Source of the DNA: Volvox africanus
Taxonomy: Eukaryota > Chlorophyta > Chlorophyceae > Chlamydomonadales > Volvocaceae
Direction of reading: 5' to 3'
DNA length: 64,000 nt
NCBI GenBank assembly: GCA_030268105.1
Contig: BSDZ01000004.1
Coordinates: 2,467,001 to 2,531,000 of the forward strand
Shown: piece by piece, positions 12,836-25,004 of the stretch
Position numbering within the stretch: the stretch's first letter is position 1
How the letters are laid out: each line of letters begins with the position of its first letter
The notes under the pieces: model-generated
Told to the model about the DNA's origin: nothing
Database searches by the model: none
The model's input: the letters and a program-made list of their open reading frames with translations, nothing else
Position numbers and translations under genes: made by a program

Positions 12836-15800
12836 TCACGTCCAGGGGTCCAGCACAACTTTTATGCAACCGTCCGCTCGCCTCGCAAACATATCATACG
12901 CCTCCGGGCCTTTGCTCAACGGCAGTCGATGCGTTATGATCCGTTGCCATGGCAAGACGACATCGCGGCCACCGGATGATTGCGCTGGCACCTGCGGCTC
13001 GCGGAGCAAAGGCAGCATCCGGGCCATATAAGCACGGGCTGGGCAACGGCCGCTGCGGAAGGTGACGTTCTTGTTGTAGGCGTCCAAGGGAGAGAAGGGA
13101 AAGCTGTTGCTGGTGTTAACTCCAACCGATGAGATGGTACCTGCGGCAAAAACAGAAGGGGCAGATATGCCCCCGGGTCAGTCAGCTGCACTAACAAGGA
13201 CAAGTCCTCAGTTGCCCCCCACTGCCCATACAAGACATGGCTTAAAGCTCCAGGCTGCACTGCATAACATTACGACGCATAGGAAGGTTGCGGCTTCTTT
13301 GTGGCCCTATGAGTGGAACTGGGGGAATGTCCCCGTGATATCCCTGACAGGCATCAAATGAAAGAATTTGATGCGGTTGATGTTGTAATTGCAACCACCA
13401 CATTAGAATTGCTGACAGGCCCCGCCTAAGCTCCTTATCGGGGGCCCCGCATGCACGGCATAGTTACACTGCTTCAGCCCACGGGCAGCCCCACTCCACC
13501 CGAGGCCCAACTGACCCATCGGTCGGACTAGTTCATAAGCCAGACGCAGTGCGGTGTTGGCCCCCACGGCCTCCAGGACGCAATCCGCGCCGCGGCCATC
13601 TGTCGCCGCCATCACCGCCGCTATCACTGCGACCTGTCGATTCTCGCTCTCTGCTCCCCCATGTGACGGGGTCGATGCCGAAGGCTGCTCGTGCTGCTGC
13701 TGCGGCTCCAATGTCAGAGGCTCAGCACCGAGCTCTCGAGCCACTGCGAGGCGCTCCGGAACTGAGTCTACCGCGAAAACCTGCCAAAACGGACGACGAT
13801 AAAAATCTTGTGTTGGGCATGGCTGTGCCGATACAATAGTAGTAGTAGTAGTAGTAGTTATTTTCCATGAGGTTGCCAGAGAGCTGTGAGCGCTGGGTGT
13901 GATGGGACAACGTTGATACTTCTTTCACTGTATGCTGAACCACCGCGCACATCTTATATAACCTTGCTGGCGAAGCGAATGTTTGACGACTCGAGTTAAC
14001 GCTGAGGGACAGCATAGCGCTTCTGGCCTTCTAGGGCACATAATTCACCCACAGACATAGCACCTGGCCGCTCATGTGACCCTCCGTCGCTCGCTACCGG
14101 AAGGGTAGGCCTCCATCCCACCATCGAAAGTCGATGGTGGTCACAAGCCTTAAAAAATGACCCCGTCACGAGTCACCAGCGAAAGGGCGAAACCCGGTTT
14201 CTAGCTCCTCGCCTTGCTTGCGCCCAAGTGCTTAGCTGCCATGACGCAAAGCAGACCCACGGGTCCGCAGCCAATCACTACCACCGTCGCACCCTCGCCC
14301 ACATCGCCGCGCTCCGCACAGAAGAACGCGGTGGACAGGATGTCACCAGCCAGCAAACCGCCCTCGTCAGAGACGTCGTCCGGCAGCTGCCAATGGGGTA
14401 TTGCAGTTTTCAAAGGCAAGTTAAGATCGCCAATATCAACAATGCGCATTGCGGCACACGGCAGCATTTTCAGACAACAAACAGCAGAACGCACGGGCAC
14501 GGCTGCACGAAGTAGGCGGTGAAGACATACCTTGACCAAAGTACCGTTAGCCAATGGCACTCTCACGTACTGCGCTTGGCTTCCCTGGAGGCCCTTTCGC
14601 TCCGTCGGGGGCAGCTGCGCGCATCCATGGGTGTGTGTGCGTGGGGGAGAGGGTGGCGGAAGCTTATTGCGGAAGCAGTACCTGGACAAGCACCTTCGTG
14701 TTTGAGGCAGTGGTTTCTCCGTGGAGTGATGATCCTCGACATCACTACATATACAAAGTCGAGTTACAGGGGCTCCCTTCGTTCTTTGTTCAGAGTTAGA
14801 CGTAGCAAGTTAGGAAGGGAAACGCTGCGTCAAGCTGGACAGAGCAGGGGAGCTGCGGCCCTCCCCTACCCCGGGATACACCATGTACGAGGATCCATGT
14901 CTCCTTAGCATTTGGAAATTCAACTTGCAATAACTCAAGACTCAAGACAAACATGCTGCACGTACCTTCTCTTCCCCTTCAGAAACCCATCCGAAGAGGT
15001 GCGCTTGCGTGTGATTGCATCTGTGGCATGATGGCGCGAGTCGAGGATAGGGCAGGGGCGCGAACGCGTGAGCAACGTTGTCGGCACCTCTTGCGTATTC
15101 TTCATGCCTCCTCTCCCTCCCATTTTCGCTCTCTGCTATTCCTGCTTAGCTCCGTTACAAACCCAAACGCACCGACACGGGGCGCCCTTGCAACAGTAGA
15201 AGCAGGATCCGCAGCACGATGTGAACGGGGAGGCTACTCGGTCCCCCAGATCGATCCCAGTGACCTCCATGAAGCACGATACGTGAAGTGGTCAACGTGG
15301 TCGACGTGCGGATAAGCCGGTGAGTGGATGGGTGGTTACTTAGGGTTGAATGGGTGGGGAGTTCATAAGCGGTGTGTTTGATAACAGCAACCCAGGTAAG
15401 CCCCGGCGGGAACTAAGCATTCTTAACTCGCCAAGGAGGAGATCAGAGGCCCAAAGGTTGAGCCCGCAAGGAAGATGTTGTGGTGTGAAAAGAAGATTCT
15501 CACAGATGCACCAGGGATCTTAGTGTGCTTCCTTACCGGCATCTGTGAATACTCGTGCACGCGGACGTGTAAGGATGTGATGCTTCTAGACGTCTCGTAA
15601 TTTGAAAACATTTCTCACTGAGACAGAAACTATAATTTAAGACGAGGTAAACGGGAGGGGCCCCACCTCAGGCCCCTTCGCGACTACGACGCCAACGAAC
15701 TCGTGCCCCACGATGGTATTTGGGGCAATGCCCTTCTCCCGCCCGTGATAGGGGTGCAAGTCGCTGCAAGAGACGACACGACAGTAATTCGGTGAAACCA

Positions 15801-16077
15801 CGTGTTTACAAAGTGAAATTCAGGTACACACCTAAATATATTGAAGCGGGAGTGGTGACGTGCTCAAGCCAAGACGCGCACGGCGTTGCCTTTGGCGGTG
15901 GCACCACCCGGATGTGAAGCGAAACAGTACGGCTCACCTGCCACAGATGCTGCATGAAGTCACCCGAACTATCGCGTCTCCAGAATGTATTAGACGTGGA
16001 CATGGGACCGTCGCGTACAGTATACGTTCCTCATTTGCCAGCACCAAGGCCAGCATCTTTTCCGGAAGCTGCTCCAT
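12836..16077 (-). CDS. Zinc-dependent medium-chain alcohol dehydrogenase, eight exons, 396 aa
   Basis: Exons on the minus strand are 16077-15938, 15763-15667, 15264-15173, 15020-14966, 14593-14531, 14386-14213, 13780-13516 and 13140-12836. They sum to 397 codons including TGA. The protein begins MEQLPEKMLALVLANEER, and an in-frame TAG lies just upstream. Seen motifs are CSICGSDLHPYHG (catalytic zinc Cys), GHEFVG (catalytic His and Glu), GDRVASPFTSCCGSCFYCC with a further Cys (structural zinc lobe), YVRVPLANGTLVK, and a Rossmann VVVIGCGPVGLL. The near-C-terminal TISSVGVNT fits the family. This pattern belongs to the threonine/formaldehyde dehydrogenase-like zinc ADH group; the substrate is not predictable. 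The intron 14212-13781 uses a GC donor (AAG|GCGAGG). The gene is divergent from the proteasome-receptor fusion, with about 300 bp between start codons. Confidence 0.9.
13837..13858. repeat. (TAG)n trinucleotide microsatellite
   Basis: About seven tandem TAG units lie inside the GC-AG intron of the dehydrogenase gene on the opposite strand, so they are not translated in that gene. Confidence 0.8.
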
Positions 16078-16377
16078 CTTCAAATCAAATACAATTGTAG
16101 TTTTCTACATGGAACATGTTGTCCCTTCGTAATGCAAGCCCTTGTTGCCAATTGTCTTATCGTACGATTCAGCGAAGTACTCTACAGCGCGATGGAGACA
16201 TGATGTATTATGTTGTCACTGGGAACGGCGTTGTGAAAGGTTTGAACTTATACATCATGGCTGAAGGTTGGCGGTGAATTTTGCTCAAAAGTTTTCTGGA
16301 TAACTAATTCTCACGTTCTCAAGCCATACTTACCCCACGAGTGTTCATGTTAGGTCATTTTGCGTGGACGAAGTAAC
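16078..16377. promoter_or_regulatory. Shared upstream region of divergent genes (dehydrogenase and RPN10/RPN13 fusion)
   Basis: The two start codons (16077 minus, 16378 plus) face away from each other across 300 bp. Both 5' UTRs and both promoters must fit here or overlap the partner, so a bidirectional promoter is likely. I see no convincing TATA box or repeated operator-like motif. The claim rests on gene geometry only. Confidence 0.45.
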
Positions 16378-19300
16378 ATGCTTGTTTACTGGTGAGGTCA
16401 CCTGCTTTTCCGGTGACATGCCTGCATTCATGTTTATGCCCAGCCTAACCAGCGTGTCAATCTGCCTGCAGTCTGGACAATAGCGATGCTGCATGCCGCT
16501 CTGAAGACTATCCTTGTGGCAATCGCCTTGCGTGGCAGCTTGCGGTAGTTCGGACCGTCAGCAGGTCGCTGCTCGCCCCGCAGCAGGGCCAGCAGCTAGG
16601 AAGCACTAGTAATGCCTCTCCTCAGCTGGCCGTGGTATCAAGCGCGGGGCGCCCCGCGCTTTCGATAGCTCCGACGTCCGATGCCGCTGCACTTCTTGGG
16701 CTGGACGTTTCGCGCCTCGATGGCGAGGGCTGTCAATTTCTTGGTGCTTTGAGGCTTGCGCTGTTAGCTGTGAAGCGCTCATCTACCGGTCGGGTGCTGG
16801 CCTTCCTTGCCTCAGAGGTAGGGGGTGTTGTCGCGCGCGCGAGGCACGCAGACCTGGTATGGAGGACTGATTAGGCCCGCTGCCGGAGTCAAACTGCATA
16901 GTTTGCTGCATGTTAAGTCACTTCGGGTTTAGGTTGTGTGGGTTTACTCTTGAGCCCATCTCATGCCCCGGGGCTGAGTACTATGAACCTCATCTTAGTT
17001 GATATTGCAAAAGCGGGACGGCTGTCCTCTTCACGACCCTAGGGCCGGCTGGGCCCTGCGCGTCTTTAAGTCTGTATTGTATGCAGGCACCATACAGCAC
17101 GCGCGGCCTAGAATTTTGATACCGATGTGTAAACGCCTCCGTCCTGCGTTCCGTTCCGTGCAAATATCCCTTCAATCTCAGGCCGATCTGCCGCCGGAAC
17201 AGTGCCGACAGCTTAGCCGCAGCTTTGCCGATTCCCACATCTCTCTGGATGTGGTGGTGCTGTCTCCCAACGACGAGTTGCCACCGGACCTTACGGCCTC
17301 CTTGCAGCTGCTGACTGCTATCCCAGTTTACGATCAATCCCCCGTAACCGCTGAGACTGGGCCCGGGTCCAATACCCAGCGTCCGGGACTAAGACGCGGC
17401 GCGTCAGGCTCTGGGCCGCGCACTGCATTAGGAGGCCGGGCTACGGAACAGCCGTCAGAGGCGACCACATCGGGAGATGGGTCGGTGTCATCAGCGCCGA
17501 CGGGATTGACAGCTATGGTGGCGACGCCAGGGGCTCGGACGCAGGTAGCCCGCACCGAGGAGGGTGTTGCGGCCTCGACGGCAGTGATGCCACCTTGCGG
17601 GCAGCGGCTGCTGCTCTTTCCGCCGCCGGAACCCTCCCTGGCATTATGGCAGCAAATGGAGCCACTTTTGGAGATGCTGCACCTGGAGATACACGCCGGC
17701 AATCAGCAGCCTGGGGGCGATGGCGAACCAAACACCATAGGCGTCGAGGTAGGGAACGCAATCCGGTGGCATGCGGATGTTTCAGCCATGATTGGGGTCA
17801 GTGACTGTACGGGTCGGGTTCTGATGAGGCGGGGCCTATGTCAAGGTTATATACCATGCCATGCATGGGCGCATGCGACGCAGGATTTGGTGTTCTGGTG
17901 GAATTCACTCAAAAAGGGACGAGCTAGAGCTGCCGTCTCTTCTGCTTTCATTTCTTATCCTCCGGCGTTGCGACCGCATCAACTAGCACCTTGCCGCACT
18001 GGATACCAGGATGAACGCGGAGTGCCATCACAGCTCCGTACTGGCAGTGGCGCCGGGCGGCCGCCGCTGCCCCGACCGCCACGTTATCGCGCCGGATCGG
18101 CCACCGGTAGCACCACAACGGCAGTATCTCCGGGTGTCGGCCAGCGCGCTCCGGGTCTGACACCTTCCGGGCCGCTGGCAAGCCGCAGTGGTGCACGCGG
18201 TGCAACTGCCGGCACCTGCCGCTACGAGTCTCTGGACTCTCTGCAGCACCTCTCCCTGGACGGCTTCCTTCGGAGCTGGCTACCTTCATACGCCAACTTC
18301 TCTCGTGTGCTGCAGCTTCCTCCGGCAACAACGGCACAGCAGCAGCAACAGCAACAACAACAGGGTGGCGGGGCCGGTGAGGGTGCCGGGGGCGGTGGAG
18401 CAACGAGCATCCGCTCTACGGCAGACGCTGATGGTGCAGCTGCCGGTCTTGGACCGGGCAGGCTCTGCTACATCAGCGTATACCGGCTGCAGCTACCGCG
18501 GTGGCACAAGCTCTGCGAGGTTCACGCTGGTTGCATGTATGAGGTAGACCTCCCAGAAGGCGCTGAGCCATCCGCAACAGGAAGCGCCACCGCGCCTGAT
18601 GGCGCTGTCGCCGATGCTGCGGCGCTGACAGAATGTTTAGTGTCAACGGGACAGAGTGAGTCGCAGGCAACGGCAGCACTGCAGCCATCTGCCCAAGCAC
18701 GACCGGCTGTGGTGGTTCCGCGAGCACCGTGCCCAGTGCAGATCCATTTCAGCACGAAGTGCAGCAGTGCCGCCGCCGCGGCAGCGGCGGCCGGTAGCGA
18801 CTCCACTGCTGCCGGATCAAGTTGCCATTGGGTCTACCCTGACCTCCGGCGCGGCAGCCTCAGCCTTGTGGCATCAGTGGAGGACCCGGGGGTAGTGAAG
18901 CTCTTGTGGAACGAGCGGCAGCGTGCAAATGCACAACAGCAGCCCCAGTACGGGAGCATCTTTGCGACGGCGGAGGAGTCCAACGACAGCGTGGAACCAA
19001 CAACAGCGGAACTGGAGCTCACCTTATCGCCCACGCGCTCCCAATTCAGGTATGTATGTGCGTATCTACGATTGTACGGTGTGCCGCAGGTTAACGGCTT
19101 TTGCTCGTAAATTTCAGAAATCTGGTCCAGCCGCTCACGCGCCATGTAATAGATCCAATTGTCACAATCTACACGGTTTTGTGAATGGAAAGCCAATATT
19201 AAGAAACCTTTGAGCCGGCTGCTTCACGATGCTGACCTTGGCGCGCGCGTGCGAAGCTGCGGTGTTTCATAACGCCGCATGCCTAATGCAGCTCCCATCG

Positions 19301-21798
19301 CCCACGTGCCTGTACTCCACGTTCCTGCCCGCTTCACTAAGCCTGCCCGCCTCAATGTATCGTGCCCTGTAGAGTTGTCACGCATGCTAAGGGTGGCGCC
19401 GTTCTTGAAGTCTTATACCCACGGAGTTGCGTACATCGACCACGGCCCTCCTCAAGCAACGCGGGCTCCCAGTCTGCTCCGCAACACAACGCACAGCGCG
19501 CGCGCGGAGGCACGGTGCAGCGTGGCTCATCTACAGCGTCCGTGCAGACATCCGCTCAGCCCTCTCATCACCACAGCCACCATCACCACTCGCAGCAGCA
19601 GCAGCACCATGACCGTTACTTCTTTTGGCTTCAGCAAGACTGGCACCCAGAGGTTGCGGCGGCCGAGGCAGCAGCCCCGGTCCCAGCTGGCAAAGGACCA
19701 GCTACCAAGGCTGGATCGGGCTGCGTAGGGGAGGATGGTTCAGTCGACAGCGGCGGGACGGGTCGAAACAGCCCTCTGTCTGATAGGGGTTGTCGCGCGC
19801 TGGCAGAGCACCTGCAGGCGCTGCTGGAGTGCCCACCGGAGTTTGATCCGCAGAAGCACGGCTGCAGAGTGCGGTGAGTGCTGATCCACTTCTAGGCTTG
19901 AGCACCTCATGGCCACTCGTCTCTTTTGTTTGTTGAGCAACGGAGAAGTCATGGTACACAAGGGCGATTGCACGTCCTTTTTGCGGTTCGTTTTTAGCTG
20001 TTCAGTACTGTCCATTTGGGTGCAGGCCACTGGTATGTCGTTCACACCTGACCGGCTGGCAGCTCGCATGTCGCACCCTGCCAGATCGGTCTTGCCTTTC
20101 GCACATCCTACCTAGCCAGGACCGCATATTGGAGTCCGTCGTAAAGGAAAATGAAGCCGAGCAATTAGGCGGGCCAGACTGCAACCAGATGCGTCAGAAC
20201 ACCGTGCCTTTCCTTAGCTCTTCCTTGCCGCTCTTTCTGCCCCTGTGTGTGTCATCGCCCTCAGGTGCAGCAGCACGCCTCTGCAGCTGGGACCGTTGCC
20301 GTTTGCGCTAGTGGAGGAGATCATGCGTGCCAGCGGCCGGCAACTCCACCCCGACGGCACCCTCGCCGTCGCCACAACAGCGAGATCGGCATTTTCAGCC
20401 GCAGCTGCCGCAGCGCCGTCCAACCATCCCACCACCGCTGCAGGAGCGGCTGCGACTGCAAGGATGCAAACCTTACATCAACAGCTGCAACAGGCTGGCA
20501 GTCGTAGGACCGCGTCCGGGACCCAGGGAAAGGGCGGGGAGCTGTGCAGAGGACCAGGGGGAGTTGTGGTCATGCAGCGGGATCGGACTGCGGACGGGCA
20601 GGGGTCCGGCGCGGACGGCATGTGCAATCTCGCCCAGTCCAGGTGCGATGTGACGTCTTCGCTTAAGGGGTAAAGACCCTGGAACCTTTTAAACCTTGGG
20701 CGGTTGCACCAAGAGGTGATCATTTTCATGGGATACATGACTTAAAGGTCACTGACGTGTTAAGTGCGAGTGTGCTTCATGCACCCGGCCCTACCCTTGC
20801 TGCTTCACAACCCCTGCTCTGAACAAGGAAGCTGTGCTCGTACCAATCACGCCGCCACATCCACACGACTTTCATGAAGTGGAAGATATCTGCAGCTGGC
20901 TTGTGTTCGTATGTATGCGTCCATGGGTGCAGGTCGGCAGCCGCCCTAGCGGGGGCCAGTGCGGCGGCAAACTCGGCAGCTTCGGCGCCAAAGCGCCCCG
21001 CTACCAAACCCCCACTGGTCGCCGCCCCGGGCCCCGCTGCGGCGGGCGATGCTGACGTGCCTGGAGGCACAGCGCGGGCGCGTTCCACGACTCTGTCAGA
21101 TATGCGGGGTTCCGTTCCCGGCTTCAGTCGCACTACATACTCGCGGGCGTCCTCTGTGCACGGTGACTGGAGTGCCATTGCGCAAGTGGTGTCGGCACTG
21201 ACCAGGCCTGAGAAGCTGAAGAGGTTGGAGGCTGCGAGGGCTTTGTCTTCCCATCCGCTTGAAGACACAGAGTGGGGATCGGACTGTGACAGCCGGGCGG
21301 AAGGTACGGCTTGGCATGCCGAGCGGTGCAGAGAACTTTGGGCGTAGCACGCGTTGACCTTGGCGTTGACTAATCCCCGCCTCTGTTGCTCCCCCTTTTT
21401 GCACGTGTGTCTCCAATCTGACAGGTGCGTCATCCGGTGTAAGCAGCGGCGCAGCCACCCCACGGTCCCAAAACTGCTTCTTCAGCGGCAAGGACCTCTC
21501 GAGGCCGGAGACAGGCATGGCGGCTATCGCCGGCTCAGACGACTCAGATCCCGGTGCCCTGGATATCGGGGATGGCTCCCTCACTGCTAATTCCGCGGAC
21601 TCCGCCTCTGCGGCTAGCGAGCTATCCCCGGCTGGAGCCCCGCACTTGCCGAGCGGCTGCACGCGGGGCGGCCTGGCGGCCGTGGCGGCCGCTGCAGCGG
21701 CGGTGGGTTCTTCGGGACCGCCTCTGGTGGCGGCTGTGGAGCCGGAGGCGGGCGGGTCGTGCACGGAGGACTCATCCTTGATGTTCGAGTTGGATTGA
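16378..21798 (+). CDS. Fusion of RPN10-type VWA domain and RPN13-type Pru/DEUBAD: proteasomal ubiquitin-receptor-like protein
   Basis: Exons: 16378-16391, 16472-16817, 17182-17748, 18010-19049, 19373-19873, 20026 to about 20203, 20265-20642, 20933-21303 and 21425-21798 (TGA). All phases fit except the donor near 20203, which I could not resolve. The start is ATG 16378, with an in-frame TAG 28 nt before it. Residues 1-170 follow RPN10: MLVYCLDNSDAACRSEDYP, then LGALRLALLAVKR, VLAFLAS and ISLDVVVLSP. After a Gly/Thr/Ala-rich insert comes RLLLFPPPEPSLALWQQ, the end of the VWA fold. Near residue 583 a Pru domain starts (YPDLRRGSLSLV, GVVKLLWNERQ, RYFFWLQQDW, then a CR...PP helix). Exons seven and eight resemble the RPN13 DEUBAD (CRTLPDRSCLSHILPS, LQLGPLPFALVEEIM). 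No ubiquitin-interacting motif was seen. The C-terminus is Ala/Ser-rich. RPN10 and RPN13 are normally separate receptors of the 26S proteasome cap. Confidence 0.72.
18338..18364 (+). repeat. CAG/CAA repeat encoding polyglutamine in the fusion protein
   Basis: A mixed CAG and CAA run encodes about nine glutamines between the VWA and Pru domains, followed by a Gly-rich stretch. Mixed codons make it less prone to slippage than a pure CAG run. Confidence 0.85.
19555..19613 (+). repeat. His/Gln-rich low-complexity segment within the Pru domain
   Basis: CAC, CAT and CAG codons encode a run of His, Ser and Gln directly before RYFFWLQ. The segment lies inside the Pru fold, between the strand ending VLEVLYPRS and the strand RYFFWLQ, so it would be a surface loop. 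Confidence 0.75.
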
Positions 21799-24700
21799 GC
21801 AGCGGGGGCCTCCAATTCGCGAAGTCCTTATTAGATTCACGGTGCTACGGCAGTGTTGTCGTTGTCGTTAGGTAGTTGGACAGACCCCGGGACGCTGCTG
21901 GACCCTATGGGGTCCCCTGTAAGCGTTTGCCCGGGGGTTTAGGGTTTGGGGCTTTTACTTTTTTTGCAGATTCGGGGACGCCGGGACCGCCCAATTCGAT
22001 GCCATCTGTGACAGAGTTGCATGGCGAACAGCGCCTACCGCAATAACCTTGCAGAGTAACACGCGACCTTATTGCAAGTCGCCACTTGAGCGGTGCTGGG
22101 TTTGCATGTTCAGTCCAAATAGTGCAGGCACCAGCAGGGGGGTTACGGAGGTGTGAGTGTCGGATACGCCTGGATACTCCTGTATTACCGAACAGGACCC
22201 AAGGTTTTTATCGTACTACTGCTTTTTGATGTGTTGTACAGTTGCAGCGTCCTGGCTCTCGACCCATGGCGGAGCGCGGATGTGATGCTGGAACATTCTT
22301 CCCTACGCCGTGGAGGCCTCCGTGTCTATGTTCTCTACTTGGCGAAGTGTGCAGTAAGGTTTAACTGGCGCATCAGGGGCCTGGGGCAGGTGGATTCTGT
22401 GAAATACCTGCACGAGGCCTCCCAGAAGGGCAACGAACGAACAATCAATGTGTGGAAGCCGCAGGCGGCGAAGCGGAAAGGGGTAAATGATTGGGTTTTA
22501 AACTCCGTATCCAAACTGAGGAGAAAGCGAGGAACGAATCCTGCTGCTTTTGCTGTCGTTCAGAGGCATGGTTGTGGAGTCCTAAAAGTTTGCAGCCGCT
22601 CCGCAGCTGCCCAGTCAGCATGGGAAGTCGGCATATGTTGCGTATCAGTATCCCGTTAAGTATGGTTGGGTCCTTCAAAAGTATTCGAGCGACGCGGCGA
22701 GCACCTGAAGTTGCTGCTTGGGGGGGAGGAAATCCGCTGCTATTTGAGAGCAACGAACCCTGCTATATTTGACGGCGAGCCAAACGGAGTACGTACGGTG
22801 GTTTCCGTCTGATTCTGATGTGAAGTTTTAACTGCTGCAAAATGCAGGATGTTAGTTAGCGAAAGTGAGTCGCTTTAGCCTAGGCAAATCCTTAATGCAA
22901 TGATTCCCATCAGAGACGATGAGCAAACCGTCTTATAGAGAACTGGTGGACGTGTGCGCCAAGCTGCCACCCACACAATGGGAAAATGGGCTGCGAAGCT
23001 GCTGTTTAAGGCCCGTCGGGATTCAACCCACGATTCAACCCAGTACTGTATCATCCAGTGTCATGACTCGTGTAATCAACTCGGACTCGTGGGACGTCGT
23101 GGATTGGGTTAACGCGGGCGTTGAATCTAGCCGCTTTGGACGTACATTTATGTGTGCTGTGGACCTGTTGCACTGTACAACAAAGCTACCTCAACAGTGA
23201 AGCAAAACACTAAGCTTTTGTGGGATTTCGAGTACGCATTGCCGGTCCAGCAGCAGCCGCAAGTTGCCACACAGGGCTCAGGTAAGGTTGACACAAAGGA
23301 TCAATGCACGCAGTCATCGAGCACTTGAACCCATGGAACTAAGTGGCACCATGCCACTCCATCAACCTGGAAGCAGGCGGCCTCTGGTTGACGCCCAGCC
23401 AAGCAAGGCTCTGCACAAGCAAAGCATAACAGAATGCTTCCGAGCCACGCGGGACCATCACCCACACGCCTGAACGTCATTTCCAAGGGTACATCAGGAT
23501 CTACTGCGTCCCGGTGTACACTGGCTTAAGACCCAGAGGGCGGCCTGACCTCAAGGTACCGGGAACCGAATATCTGCTCGACGCCCGACTGGGTAACTAT
23601 CCTAAGAGCAAGAAGACCAATTCACTTCCTAGCGTTTCGATGTGACAAGACGGCGCCACGCTTCGTTTCAACCCTCCAGATCTACCAACGAGAAAGAGAA
23701 CGCACATTGAAAGTGGCATTAGCGGGCGATGAAAACGCACCGCCGATTCCTAAGCACATGACACATATAGACACACACTGGCAATCCTCTGTTGCCGACA
23801 CGAGTAAATGAAATCCGTGTCATAGGGGCCACGCGCAAAACTGGATAACTGCATAACTGCCATAACATCAGTGACAGCGAAAAATATAGAAAATTGGCAC
23901 TGTCATGGTCAAGTCTAAGCTCAACATGATTTGATCTTATTAAAATAAGCCAACGAGTTGACAAACGCTCAACCCAATAGGCTGCGACGTGACAGACTGT
24001 CCACAAGTTGCCCTCCTGACACCGCCTAACCTCACCAGTACTACATGCCAGCCACATAAATACATCTGTTCTCCCTTCTGCTCCCTACCCTGGCTATCTA
24101 TCTTAGGGTCTCAACAACTGGCTGCGGCTACCTTAGCCCGCGCCACGTCCTAAAACATATGGAATAACAATCTTGCAACGCCCCTGCAGTTCCTACCTTG
24201 TAATCGATTCGCTCAGCATCGTTCCGCTCACATACCTCCTAAAGACCAGGCAACTGGGTCGCGCTTTAACATTTTTAACCGCCCTGCATATCCGTACCGA
24301 GCTGGACTAACATCATCCCAGCCATAGCCCGCCTGCGACGCCTGCTGTAAAAGACGCAGGTTCCAGCCTTTTATCCAGTCTCCGGCATCCTACCGGAGCG
24401 CTCCTGCCGTACCCGCCCGGCGCCTAACACCGTCTTCCCCACGTCCTCTCCTGTGAGATGCCCGGGGGAAATGGGACGTGGGACAAGTCTATGCGTCCCG
24501 TTAAATCCACTGTATTACCCTCGTGAATGACAATAGACTTCATCCTATCAGCTCTTGACCGACTCTGTCATCGACTCTAGGCTCTGCGGTTCAGGTCCCC
24601 CGTCCCCAAGCCTGCGCGGCAACAGCTGCAGGTTCTATTGCTGGAATTGTTCCTGCCAAACAATGACGTTGCTGCTCAAAGTCCTTTCTCAAAGTCATGC

Positions 24701-25004
24701 CTTGTCAGTACTCATTGTCAGGGCATTGCCGCTCGGGGGCCTGTCTCCGTCGCTTCTTGCACGCACATTTGCTGCTTCTGATGTGCTATCCTGTTGCCGC
24801 AGCAGCCAGCTTGCTAAAACTCCGGCTACTAATCCTCCGATACCTGCTTAAGCTGCGTTCGTGGTGTCCACGGGCTGCGGTTCAATGCTCACGCTGGGAT
24901 GGGCATTTCAGGAGGCTACGGTTGCTTCTGATGCGGTGCTTCTTGCGAATTCAGGTACATCACCCGCGGCCAGTACTTCGCTTCTGACGCCACCTGAACC
25001 CAAA
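21799..25004. other. No supported gene
   Basis: A 168-codon plus frame at 22153-22659 and a 93-codon plus frame at 22919-23200 (beginning MSKPSYRELVDVCAKLPPTQ) are the only candidates. The second has a fairly protein-like composition, but neither shows a family motif or a spliced partner. The 24.4-24.5 kb part has imperfect inverted repeats around CCCACGTCC/GGGACGTGGG. Part of 24.5-25.0 kb is probably the 3' UTR of the acetyltransferase gene. Confidence 0.4.

Noticed and set aside
17749..18009. Translation of this stretch as part of the fusion protein (frame stays open)
   Set aside because: It is bounded by GAG|GTAGGG and TACCAG|GAT, is a multiple of three, and its translation is rich in Trp, Cys and His. 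It is most simply an in-frame intron, though retention cannot be excluded.
20777..21815. Long minus-strand frames of 228 and 239 codons
   Set aside because: They mirror the Ala/Ser-rich exons of the fusion gene on the plus strand, whose splice sites (20933, 21303, 21425) and phase fit well.
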